Positions 1 through 7,141 of a stretch of DNA of 64,000 nt are shown one piece after another (position 1 is the stretch's first letter; each line of letters opens with the position of its first letter). Under the pieces are notes generated by a model that had not been told where the DNA came from, did not search any database, and saw only the letters and a program-made list of their open reading frames with translations. The stretch is from Streptomyces coelicoflavus (lineage in GTDB: Bacteria; Actinomycetota; Actinomycetes; Streptomycetales; Streptomycetaceae). Where the stretch lies: NCBI RefSeq assembly GCF_003112555.1, contig NZ_BEWB01000002.1, forward strand, positions 248,001 to 312,000, in the 5' to 3' direction. Both the position numbers and the translations under genes were made by a program.

Positions 1-158
1 CAGTGGCCGCAGCCGTTGATCTGGCTGGCCCGCAGCGACACCAGCTCCTGCGTGGCCTTCGGCAGCGGCGACTCGTGCAGCAGCATGCCCATGCCCGCGA
101 ACCGCTTCGCGAAGCGGCCTGCGAACTCGTTCTCGAAGAGGTTGAATCGGGTGTCCAT
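1..158 (-). CDS. Carboxymuconolactone decarboxylase / AhpD-like protein (5' part only)
   Basis: The gene runs off the left edge, so only about 52 N-terminal residues are visible. They start MDTRFNLFENEF and reach Q-I-N-G-C-G-H, which looks like the first half of the CxxC/H active-site signature of the carboxymuconolactone decarboxylase/AhpD fold. The ATG at 158 is preceded on the minus strand by GAGGAC at suitable spacing. The gene is divergent from an ECF41 sigma factor, and genes of this enzyme class are the usual neighbours and targets of ECF41 sigma factors (established for the group). A TGTCACA-N16-CGTC promoter-like element lies 49 bases upstream of the start, so ECF41 control is likely. 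The substrate is unknown; a peroxidase or decarboxylase role is possible. Confidence 0.75.
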   Translation of the reverse strand, partial: MDTRFNLFENEFAGRFAKRFAGMGMLLHESPLPKATQELVSLRASQINGCGH

Positions 159-206
159 GATCGCGTCCTCGCTGTCGGTGTCTCGGTGTCTCGGTGACGG
201 ACACAA

Positions 207-233
207 GACGCCGGCGCTCCGCCCCCTGTGACA
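207..233 (-). promoter_or_regulatory. ECF41-type promoter (TGTCACA-N16-CGTC) for the AhpD-like gene
   Basis: On the minus strand TGTCACA (233-227) is followed by exactly 16 bases and then CGTC (210-207). As I recall it, this is the bipartite ECF41 target consensus. It sits directly upstream of the carboxymuconolactone-decarboxylase-like gene. Confidence 0.65.
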
Positions 234-267
234 GGTCGCCGCTGTGACACGGACCACCATGGACGGG

Positions 268-294
268 TGTCACAGAACCCCGCCGGCCGGTGTC
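268..294 (+). promoter_or_regulatory. ECF41-type autoregulatory promoter (TGTCACA-N16-TGTC)
   Basis: On the plus strand TGTCACA (268-274) is followed by 16 bases and TGTC (291-294), one mismatch from the CGTC -10 element. It lies about 45 bases before the chosen GTG start of the sigma factor. The element suggests autoregulation. Confidence 0.5.
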
Positions 295-338
295 CTGTGT
301 GCGTGACACCGCCGGAACCGAACGAACGGGAGAAGCTG

Positions 339-1274
339 GTGACCAGCGAGAACAACGGACGCGGACAGGCCGACGCGACCGGCGACGGCGGTTCCGTGGA
401 CGCGGCCACCGAGGACTTCGTCGCGCACCGCAACCTGCTCTTCACGGTCGCCTACGAGATGCTCGGCTCGGCCGCCGACGCCGAGGACGTGCTCCAGGAG
501 ACCTGGCTGAAGTGGGCGGGCGTCGACCTCGGCACGGTGCGCGACCGACGCGCCTACCTCGTCCGCATCACCACCCGCCAGTCCCTGAACCGGCTGCGCA
601 CGCTCGGCCGCCGCAAGGAGTCCTACGTCGGCTCCTGGCTGCCCGAGCCGCTGCTCACCACGCCCGACGTGGCCGAGGACGTCGAGCTGGCCGACAGCGT
701 GTCGATGGCGATGATGCTGGTCCTGGAGACGCTGGCGCCGGTCGAACGGGCCGTGTTCGTCCTGCGCGAGGTGTTCGACCTCGGCTACGACGAGATCGCC
801 GAGGCCGTGGAGAAGACCCCGGCCGCCGTGCGGCAGATCGCGCACCGGGCCCGCGCGCACGTGGCGGCCCGCCGTCCGCGCGGGGAGGTCACCGCGGCCG
901 AGTCCCGCCGGGCGCTCGCGGCGTTCCAGCGGGCGGTGGAGACGGGCGACCTCCAGGGCCTGCTCGACATCCTCTCCCCGGACGTCGTCCTGCTCGGCGA
1001 CGGCGGCGGCATCAAGCAGGCGGTGCTGCGGCCCGTCGTGGGCGCCGACAAGGTGGCCCGCCTCATGCTCGGCGGCCTGGTCAAGCTGCCCGTCGCGGTG
1101 ACCATGGACCCGGCCCAGGTCAACGGGCACCCGTCCCTGGTCATCCGGCTCGACGGCGAACTCGACACCGTGGTCGCCGTCCGCATGGAGGCCGGGCGCA
1201 TCAAGGGTCTCTACGCGGTGCGCAACCCGGAGAAGCTGTCGTACATGCGCGAGGCGACGGTCCTGAGCCGCTGA
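339..1274 (+). CDS. ECF41-family RNA polymerase sigma factor (SigJ-like) with SnoaL-like C-terminus
   Basis: This is a 311-residue sigma factor. Region 2 is visible early (F-V-A-H-R-N-L-L-F-T-V-A-Y-E-M-L-G then D-A-E-D-V-L-Q-E-T-W), followed by region 4 (L-A-P-V-E-R-A-V-F-V-L-R-E-V-F and a helix-turn-helix with A-A-V-R-Q-I-A-H-R-A). After these comes a C-terminal NTF2/SnoaL-like domain of about 100 residues ending near N-P-E-K-L. In ECF41 proteins that extension modulates activity in place of a separate anti-sigma factor. I chose GTG 339 because GGGAGAAG lies just before it; an upstream in-frame start at 228 would read through the promoter. The gene diverges from an AhpD-like gene, the classical ECF41 arrangement, and an ECF41-like promoter precedes each gene. 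Confidence 0.88.
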   Translation: MTSENNGRGQADATGDGGSVDAATEDFVAHRNLLFTVAYEMLGSAADAEDVLQETWLKWAGVDLGTVRDRRAYLVRITTRQSLNRLRTLGRRKESYVGSWLPEPLLTTPDVAEDVELADSVSMAMMLVLETLAPVERAVFVLREVFDLGYDEIAEAVEKTPAAVRQIAHRARAHVAARRPRGEVTAAESRRALAAFQRAVETGDLQGLLDILSPDVVLLGDGGGIKQAVLRPVVGADKVARLMLGGLVKLPVAVTMDPAQVNGHPSLVIRLDGELDTVVAVRMEAGRIKGLYAVRNPEKLSYMREATVLSR

Positions 1275-1279
1275 CCGGC

Positions 1280-1333
1280 GACCGGTTCAGCGGGGCTGAC
1301 CGGCTCAGCGGGGCGGACCGGCTCAGCGGGGCT
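1280..1333. repeat. Three tandem 18-bp repeats
   Basis: Units at 1280-1297, 1298-1315 and 1316-1333 share gaccggYtcagcggggcK with only one or two differences. They fill the space between the convergent sigma-factor and ArsR-AHSA1 genes and run into the last codons of the latter, so they encode its C-terminal L-P-E-P-R region. Confidence 0.85.
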
Positions 1334-2117
1334 CCGGCAGCGTCTCGCCGGTCTCCAGCAGCGTCTTGAGACCGGACAGCAGGGCCGGCCAGCCGTGCTG
1401 GATCATCTCGCGGGCGGTGCTGCCGGGCTCGAACCCGTCGTGGACGACGGTCAGCTTCACCGACCCGCCGCCGAGGTCCTCGATGTCGAAGGCGACCTTC
1501 GAGCGCCGCTCGGCGGAGAGCCCGGCGAGGGTCTCGTCGTCGATCCCGTTGGCCGCCGCCCATTCCGGCGTGAAGGTGTGCCAGGTGTACGACAGCCGGC
1601 GGGGCGGGTCGGACTCGAGGACGACCTGCTCGGGGTGGGCGGTCTCGGTCCCCCGCTCCCGCCACACCACGGGCGACCCGGCCGCCCAGTCGGTACCGAA
1701 CTCCAGCCCCCAGTAGCGACGGGTGAAGGCCGGGTCGGTCAGGCCCTGCCACACCTTCTCCGGCGTGGCCCTGATGTAGGTCGTGTACACGAACGCGTTG
1801 CTGTCCATGGCGGTGTCCTCCAGCGCGTGCTTGAGGTCGGCGAGTGCGTGCACCCGCTCCCGGTCGTAGCGGCTGATCCAGCGGTCGGCGATGGCGTTGA
1901 TCGGCTCGGCGTTGAGGTAGTGCAGCTTCTCCCGCCCCCGCCGCACGGCGGTGACCAGGCCGGCCGCCTCCAGCAGCGCCAGATGCTTGCTGACCGACTG
2001 CCGGGCCATGTCCAGCCCGGCGCACAGCTCGCGCAGGCTCTGCCCGTTGCGCGCGTTCAGGCTGTCCAGCAGCCGTCGCCGGCTGCCGTCGGCCAGCGCC
2101 TTGAAGACCTCGTCCAT
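1323..2117 (-). CDS. ArsR-type regulator fused to an AHSA1/SRPBCC domain
   Basis: The 264-residue protein has two parts. Residues 1 to about 85 are an ArsR winged helix (V-F-K-A-L-A-D-G-S-R-R-R-L-L, then M-A-R-Q-S-V-S-K-H-L-A-L-L-E-A-A-G-L-V). After a short linker, residues from about 105 to the end form an AHSA1/START-like domain (T-Y-I-R-A-T-P-E-K-V-W-Q-G-L-T-D-P). Streptomyces often encode such pairs as separate genes; here the DNA-binding and putative ligand-binding domains are one polypeptide. The strong palindrome 2140-2195 upstream is a likely autoregulatory operator. The ligand is unknown. The start ATG has GGGGCGGAG just before it. The gene is convergent with the sigma gene. Confidence 0.85.
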   Translation of the reverse strand: MDEVFKALADGSRRRLLDSLNARNGQSLRELCAGLDMARQSVSKHLALLEAAGLVTAVRRGREKLHYLNAEPINAIADRWISRYDRERVHALADLKHALEDTAMDSNAFVYTTYIRATPEKVWQGLTDPAFTRRYWGLEFGTDWAAGSPVVWRERGTETAHPEQVVLESDPPRRLSYTWHTFTPEWAAANGIDDETLAGLSAERRSKVAFDIEDLGGGSVKLTVVHDGFEPGSTAREMIQHGWPALLSGLKTLLETGETLPEPR

Positions 2118-2139
2118 CTCCGCCCCGTCTCCTCCCCTC

Positions 2140-2195
2140 TGACATGCAGCCCATTGGCTGCCTTTAACGATAGGCAGCCATTCGGCTGCATGTCA
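2140..2195. promoter_or_regulatory. Nested palindromic operator upstream of the ArsR-AHSA1 gene
   Basis: The outer arms TGACATGCAGCC (2140-2151) and GGCTGCATGTCA (2184-2195) are a perfect 12-bp inverted repeat. Inside them TGGCTGCCT (2155-2163) and AGGCAGCCA (2172-2180) form a second perfect inverted repeat around TTAACGAT. Four GCAGCC half-sites in all suggest binding of one or two regulator dimers. The position between the regulator's start at 2117 and the divergent TOPRIM gene at 2240 could control both. Confidence 0.6.
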
Positions 2196-2239
2196 AAACC
2201 CACTGTCGCGACGACGGGCGGGGGCGGGAGACTTTCCCC

Positions 2240-2857
2240 ATGACGGACATGGGGGCACTGCGGAAAGCGGTCACCGCGTGGGCGGCCGGCGGCCCCGGCG
2301 GTCCGGCCCACGACCTGGCCGACCGGCTGCTCGTCCACACCGCCGTCCTCCTCGAAGGACCGAGCGACGCGGCGGCGGTCGAGGCGATGGCCGCGCGGCA
2401 CGGCCGGGACCTGGCGGCGGAGGGCGTCTGCGTCCTCCCGATGGGCGGCGCGATGAGCGTCGGCCGCTTCGCCGAACTCCTCGGCCCCTCCGCCCTGGAC
2501 CTGCGCCTCGTCGGCCTGTGCGACGAACGGGAGCAGGACTTCTACGTCCGGGCCCTGAAGCGGGCGGACGCGTCCCCGCAGGGCCTCTTCGTCTGCGCGG
2601 CCGACCTGGAGGACGAGCTGATCCGCGCGCTGGGCGTGAGCACGGTGACGGAACTCGTCGAGGCGGAGGGCGAGTCACGCCGCCTCCAGACCTTCCTCCG
2701 GCAGCCCGCCCAGCAGGGCCGCGCCGCCCACCAGCAACTCCGTCGCTTCCTCGGCACCAAGGCGGGCCGCAAGATCCGCTACGGCCGGGTGCTGGTGGAG
2801 GCGTTGGAGCCGGCCCGGACACCGGCTCCGCTGGAGGGGTTGTTCGGGGCGCTGTGA
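2240..2857 (+). CDS. Stand-alone TOPRIM-domain protein (OLD-nuclease-like C-terminal domain)
   Basis: The 205-residue protein contains a TOPRIM signature: V-L-L-E-G-P-S-D at about residues 36-43 (the metal-binding Glu), then M-G-G (about 72-74), and L-R-L-V-G-L-C-D-E-R-E (the D-x-E-like acidic pair, about 90-100). A basic helical C-terminus (Q-L-R-R-F-L-G-T-K-A-G-R-K-I-R-Y) follows. In OLD-family nucleases this domain is joined to an ABC ATPase; no ATPase is present in this protein or beside it. It is therefore either an independent metal-dependent nuclease/nucleotidyl-transfer domain or the partner of an ATPase encoded elsewhere. The gene is divergent from the ArsR-AHSA1 gene and may share its operator. 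Confidence 0.72.
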   Translation: MTDMGALRKAVTAWAAGGPGGPAHDLADRLLVHTAVLLEGPSDAAAVEAMAARHGRDLAAEGVCVLPMGGAMSVGRFAELLGPSALDLRLVGLCDEREQDFYVRALKRADASPQGLFVCAADLEDELIRALGVSTVTELVEAEGESRRLQTFLRQPAQQGRAAHQQLRRFLGTKAGRKIRYGRVLVEALEPARTPAPLEGLFGAL

Positions 2858-2876
2858 CGCCCGCACTCCGTCGGGC

Positions 2877-4253
2877 CTACGCGGTCTCGGCGCCCGGCGC
2901 GAGCGGCCACGGCCGGTTCTCCCGGCGAGTCCAGTCCCACAGCGCGTTGACCCTGTGGTCGTGCTCGAATCCGTCGCCGTAGAGCGGCCCGACCTGCCCG
3001 ATCGCGTCACCGGTGCGCGGATCGTCGCGCAGGGCGAGGCCGTAGGCGGCCTCCAGGCGTACGAGCTGGTCGCCGTCGGCGAGCAGTGCGGCCAGGGCGT
3101 CGGCGACGGCGGGCGTACGGTCCCGGGAGGAGGCCAGCGTCTCTGCCACCCCGCCCCGCAGATCCTCGTACGGCCCCTCGGCCAGCCGGACCAGTTCCTC
3201 GGCGGCGGGGGCGAGGAGGGTGTCGTCGCGCGAGCCCGCCCGGCACGCCTCCAGCCGTACGCGGGCGTCCGGGTCGCCGAGGAGGGCGAGGAGGGCCGCG
3301 CGGGCCCCGGGCGAGCGGGCCTGCTCCGACGCGTCGAGGACGGTGGCCGCGCGCAGTCGCACGCGGGGATCCGGGTGCGCGGCGTGACGCAGCCCCGTCG
3401 CCTCCATGCGGGGATGCTCGTACTCGGCGAGGGCCTCCAGCACCTTGGCGAGCACCGCACCGTCCGTCTCCCGCGCGGCCCACGCGGTCAGCAGCTCGCT
3501 CTCCCGCTCGGCGAACGGGGAGTCGCACGCGGTGATCCCGCGCGTCCGCAGGTAGTCCGCGACGAAGCGGCGGTGCACCGGGTCGGGGTGGTCGCTGTGG
3601 GCCAGCGCGTCCGGCCACGCCTCCCGGCGGTGGCGCTCCAGAAGCGCGTAGCACGCCCCCCACCAGTCGACGTGGTCCTCGTCCGCCACGGCGACGGCCC
3701 GGTCGATCAGTTCGTCCACGGAGGGCAGGACCCGCAGACGCGACTCCAGCCAGGTCAGGACGGCCCCGTGCCCGGCCCGTACGACCCGGCCGCCGAGCGT
3801 GTACTGATCGACCCAGTCGTGTCCCTCGTCCGTCACCCGCTCCGCCACGACGGGACCGCGTGCCCCCGTCCTGCGCCGCAACTCCTCGACCGCGCCGGTC
3901 TCGTACCGGTTCCGGGCCCGGGCGAGCAGCCGCGCACGCTCCCGTTCGGGCAGGCGCAGCCGGGGGTCGTTGCCGAGGACCGACTGGAAGACGGCCGGCG
4001 ACCCGCCGTCGAGCGCCCGCAGCAACGGCGTGCTTCCGTCGGGAAGTCCCCGGTCCGGATCGGCACCGCCATCCATCAGCGCTTCGGCGACCTGGGCGTC
4101 GAAGGCCGCCACGGCCGTGCACAGCACCGGCAGCCCCGTGCCGGGGTCCGGGACGTCCGGATCGGCACCCTCGTCCAGCGCGGCTCGCACCGACTCGTGG
4201 TCCCCCGCCCGCACCGATGCCACGAGCCGCCGGTCGCTTTCCCGATCCCCCAC
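2877..4253 (-). CDS. Ankyrin-repeat and HEAT-repeat protein
   Basis: The 458-residue protein has an ankyrin-like N-terminus (roughly residues 1-95: A-L-D-E-G-A-D-P-D, A-L-M-D-G-G-A-D-P-D, G-S-T-P-L-L-R-A-L). A middle region of unknown type carries W-V-D-Q-Y. The second half is rich in HEAT-like helices (H-P-D-P-R-V-R-L-R-A-A-T, G-D-P-D-A-R-V-R-L-E-A). Such proteins are protein-interaction scaffolds, and no catalytic motif is visible. I start at GTG 4253, which follows GGGGA. The frame stays open further upstream (to 4457), but that stretch is arginine-rich and overlaps the next gene. It is downstream of the secreted peptidase gene on the same strand. Confidence 0.75.
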   Translation of the reverse strand: MGDRESDRRLVASVRAGDHESVRAALDEGADPDVPDPGTGLPVLCTAVAAFDAQVAEALMDGGADPDRGLPDGSTPLLRALDGGSPAVFQSVLGNDPRLRLPERERARLLARARNRYETGAVEELRRRTGARGPVVAERVTDEGHDWVDQYTLGGRVVRAGHGAVLTWLESRLRVLPSVDELIDRAVAVADEDHVDWWGACYALLERHRREAWPDALAHSDHPDPVHRRFVADYLRTRGITACDSPFAERESELLTAWAARETDGAVLAKVLEALAEYEHPRMEATGLRHAAHPDPRVRLRAATVLDASEQARSPGARAALLALLGDPDARVRLEACRAGSRDDTLLAPAAEELVRLAEGPYEDLRGGVAETLASSRDRTPAVADALAALLADGDQLVRLEAAYGLALRDDPRTGDAIGQVGPLYGDGFEHDHRVNALWDWTRRENRPWPLAPGAETA

Positions 4254-4336
4254 GTGTCCCCGCCCCCGCTGTTCCCGCCGCCCCGCCGTCCCCGACGGCC
4301 GAGTCTGGACGACACGGCTCGGACGGGGCAACCGCG

Positions 4337-5701
4337 TTACCGCTCCGTCCGCCGCCGTCCCCCGCCCGCCCAGCGCCGGATCATCGCGACGGCGTCCGAC
4401 CGGTCCGCGTCGGGCAGGTCGCCGACGGTGACGTGGTGGTTGGCGTTCGGCACCCACAGCACGCGGCTGTCGCGGGCACCGGGGCGGAAGGGCTCGGCGA
4501 CGGACGGGTCCCGGCCGCCGTTGACGAAGAGGAGCCGGTCGCCGCGCCTGCGTACCCAGTGATCGATGTCGGGCATCGCCTCGTCGTCGAACCGCATCGG
4601 GATGTCGCGGGGCACGAAGCTGCGCGGCTCGATGGCGCCCGGGTGGCGCAGCAGTCCGGCGAGGTGGGCCGTGGGCACGTTCAGGTAGCCCATCTGGGTG
4701 CCGAGTTGGTACCAGTACGGGATGTACTGGCGGGCCGTGGCGTCGGCGTACGCGGGCAGGGCGGCGGTTTCCTCCAGCCAGGCGTACAGCGCGTCGGTGG
4801 AGGCGCCGGGGCCGGGGATGCCGGCGACGTCCGCCGCGGTGCGGTTCTGCCAGAACATGAACGGGACCCGCAGGACGGCGGTCTCCAGCGCCTTGTCGGC
4901 GCCGCCGACGACGCGGAACGTGTCACCGGCCGTGGCCGCCCAGGCCTGGTAGCGGGCGACCATCTCCGCACGGCGCAGCAGGATCTGCCGCTGGGCCGCC
5001 TTCAGCGCCTCGCGGGCGGCGGAGGTGCCGACGCTCTCCAGGAACCGCACGTAGGCCGAGTCGTCGCGGTCGTCCACGTTGTTCGGGGCCGAGTAGGCGA
5101 CGGTGCCGTCCACGTCGCGCGGGTGGAACCGGCGGTGGTAGACGCTGGCCATGCCGCCCTTGCTGCCGCCGGTCGAGATCCAGGAGCCGGGGTACAACCG
5201 GCGGAAGGACCGCACCACTCGGTGGTGGTCGTCGGCGGCCTGACGGATCGTGAGGCCGGCCAGACCGGTCGTGGCGGGGCGCGACGTGCCGAAGAAGCGG
5301 TGCTCCACGCCGATCTGGTTGCCGTCCAGCAGAACGGCCGGCTCCGCTCGCCGGGGGATCAACGGCATCTCGTATCCGGTGGTGTACAGGACGGTCGGCC
5401 GGTCGGTGCCCGTGTGGAGCAGGGTCAGGCGCTGCTCGAAGAACCCCGCTCGGAAGTCCTTGTGGTCGACCGGCTGACGCAGACCCAGCACGAAGAAGCG
5501 GTGGCCGGGGTCGCCGCTCGGCCGTTCCTCGATCACCCGCAGGCCGGGGAGCGCCCGCAGTCGGTCCACCACGTCACCGGATCCCGCGTCGAGGCGGTCC
5601 GCGGCCTCGGCGGCCGGTCCCGTCAAGGCGCTCGGGCCCGCGACCGAGGCCGCCGACGCGGCGGTGGTGGTGAGCAGACGTCGTCTTGTGAGGCTGCGCA
5701 T
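4337..5701 (-). CDS. Secreted S28/S37-family serine peptidase (tripeptidyl-aminopeptidase-like)
   Basis: The 454-residue protein begins with a twin-arginine type signal (T-R-R-R-L-L-T-T-T-A then an Ala-rich hydrophobic stretch ending near A-E-A-A). The mature part shows the alpha/beta-hydrolase nucleophile elbow S-T-G-G-S-K-G-G-M with the conserved R-F-F-G-T-S-R-P upstream, and a late histidine context (N-A-N-H-H-V-T-V). This resembles the Streptomyces proline-specific tri/tetrapeptidyl aminopeptidases. It would cleave peptides outside the cell. ATG 5701 is preceded by GGAGGG. It is a probable single gene; its 3' end lies 83 bases before the ankyrin/HEAT gene. Confidence 0.85.
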   Translation of the reverse strand: MRSLTRRRLLTTTAASAASVAGPSALTGPAAEAADRLDAGSGDVVDRLRALPGLRVIEERPSGDPGHRFFVLGLRQPVDHKDFRAGFFEQRLTLLHTGTDRPTVLYTTGYEMPLIPRRAEPAVLLDGNQIGVEHRFFGTSRPATTGLAGLTIRQAADDHHRVVRSFRRLYPGSWISTGGSKGGMASVYHRRFHPRDVDGTVAYSAPNNVDDRDDSAYVRFLESVGTSAAREALKAAQRQILLRRAEMVARYQAWAATAGDTFRVVGGADKALETAVLRVPFMFWQNRTAADVAGIPGPGASTDALYAWLEETAALPAYADATARQYIPYWYQLGTQMGYLNVPTAHLAGLLRHPGAIEPRSFVPRDIPMRFDDEAMPDIDHWVRRRGDRLLFVNGGRDPSVAEPFRPGARDSRVLWVPNANHHVTVGDLPDADRSDAVAMIRRWAGGGRRRTER

Positions 5702-5916
5702 GGGAGTCCCTCCGAAGTCGCCGTTCCCCCCCCAGTACACGGCCCGACGCGCCGCACAGGGTCCCGCGCGAGGGGGAACCGCCTCCCCCGGCCGGGGGGT
5801 GCCTCTCCGTCTTCCGTCAAGCGGCGCGCGGCGTTCCGGGTTCGTGGAAGGTGCTGTCGCGGAGCATCGCGACAGCGCACGGGCGCGGTGGCGGACCAGG
5901 CGAAGGGGGGTGGGAC

Positions 5917-6360
5917 TCAGGAAGGGGTGCACGCCTCGGCGATCGATACGCTGTTCTCGTAGAGGTGATGCCGGGTGATCCGGCCCTCCTCGACGGTGAG
6001 GCGCAGCGCGAAGGGGCCCTCGAAGGACTTCCCCGTCGCGCGCACGGTCCCCGAGAGGTGCCCCGTCAGGACGGCGTCGGTGCCGTCCACGAGGAACGTG
6101 TCGACGGAGGCCCGTGCGTCCTCGGCCACCGTGTGCTCGGCCAGCTCCGTGAACTGGGCGGCGCATTCGGCTCCGGTGGAGCGCGGGCGGATCCACGGGA
6201 CGGCGGGGTTCTCGGCGAGTAGCCAGTCGACGTCGTCCGCGAAGAGCGCGACGAGCCGCTCGACGTCCCCGGCCATCCGGGCGGCGAGGAACTCCTGGAC
6301 GACGCGGCGGGTGGTGTCGGTGACGGAACTCGCGGTGGGGCCAGCGGACTTGATGGGCAT
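5917..6360 (-). CDS. SnoaL-like / NTF2-fold protein
   Basis: The 147-residue single-domain protein has the NTF2-like pattern R-R-V-V-Q-E-F-L-A-A-R-M-A-G-D-V-E-R-L-V-A-L-F-A-D-D-V-D-W, then G-K-S-F-E-G-P-F-A-L-R-L-T-V-E-E-G-R-I. Members include polyketide cyclases, ketosteroid-isomerase-like enzymes and proteins without known activity, so no reaction can be assigned. ATG 6360 is chosen because GAGGAGCG lies directly before it. No operon partner is evident. Confidence 0.8.
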   Translation of the reverse strand: MPIKSAGPTASSVTDTTRRVVQEFLAARMAGDVERLVALFADDVDWLLAENPAVPWIRPRSTGAECAAQFTELAEHTVAEDARASVDTFLVDGTDAVLTGHLSGTVRATGKSFEGPFALRLTVEEGRITRHHLYENSVSIAEACTPS

Positions 6361-6513
6361 GGTCGCTCCTCGCGCCTTGGGTGCCGGAACCCTCGTCGGG
6401 ATCTCGTTGACATTCACCACGCTGCCGCAGCAGGGGAGCGTGGTCGATTACGGCAGAGGTAATGGCCGGGCTAGCGTGTGGGTTTCCCGCGTGCCCGGCC
6501 TTTGCCGGCGGCG

Positions 6514-6924
6514 CTAGCCCGCGGCCAGCTCGCACCACACGTACTTGCCCCGGTTGCCGTGTCTGGCCAGCGGATGCCACCCCCACACGTCCGCGCAGGC
6601 CCGCACGAGTGCCAGCCCCCGGCCCTCCTCCAGCTCCGTCACCCTCTCGAACCGGGCGGGCGGCTCGGGCGGTTCGGGATCCGCGTCCCACGCCCCGATC
6701 CGCAGCGTGCCGGGCGGCGACCAGCGGATGCGGAGGGCGGCGGGGCCCTTGGTGTGCCGTACGGCGTTGGAGACCAGCTCCGTGGCGAGCAGTTCGGCGA
6801 CGTCGACGAGGCGGATCAGGCCGTGCATCGTGAGGACCAGACGGAGGGTGCGGCGGCTGACGGTGACGGCGCGCAGGTCGTTGGGGATGTAGAGGGAGTA
6901 CTCCCAGGCTTCGTTTTCAGGCAT
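6514..6924 (-). CDS. ATP-binding protein of the RsbW/anti-sigma HATPase type
   Basis: The 136-residue GHKL-fold protein carries the N-box E-L-V-S-N-A-V-R-H at about residues 48-56 and a G-box-like E-G-R-G-L-A-L-V-R-A near 100-109. It ends with the typical G-K-Y-V-W-C-E-L. In Streptomyces hundreds of such small kinases or anti-sigma-like proteins exist. Here it is divergent from an XRE/DUF5753 regulator followed by a DUF397 gene, the three-gene arrangement known from the whiJ and abaA loci. It probably acts in the cytoplasm on a partner regulator. The start is supported by GAGGAG. Confidence 0.85.
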   Translation of the reverse strand: MPENEAWEYSLYIPNDLRAVTVSRRTLRLVLTMHGLIRLVDVAELLATELVSNAVRHTKGPAALRIRWSPPGTLRIGAWDADPEPPEPPARFERVTELEEGRGLALVRACADVWGWHPLARHGNRGKYVWCELAAG

Positions 6925-7141
6925 GCGGGACTCCTCGCGGAGGGCGGTGGGGTGTGAGGCGGGCCGGTGTCATTGCCGCAGCCGTCGTGGCAGGACGGGG
7001 CGGTGCGCTTCCGGTGGCCCGGTGTCGCACGGTGTGCGTCGCGTCACCGACGGTAGATCTAAATTTAGGGACGCGGCAAGTCGATCGCGTAATCTGACGC
7101 TGAACGAGTTGCACAAACAGGCGTGTGAAGAGGGCCAGTCG

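Noticed and set aside
4254..4457. N-terminal extension of the ankyrin/HEAT protein
   Set aside because: The extra 68 residues are Arg/Pro/Gly-rich, overlap the peptidase gene and lack a ribosome-binding site; GTG 4253 is better.
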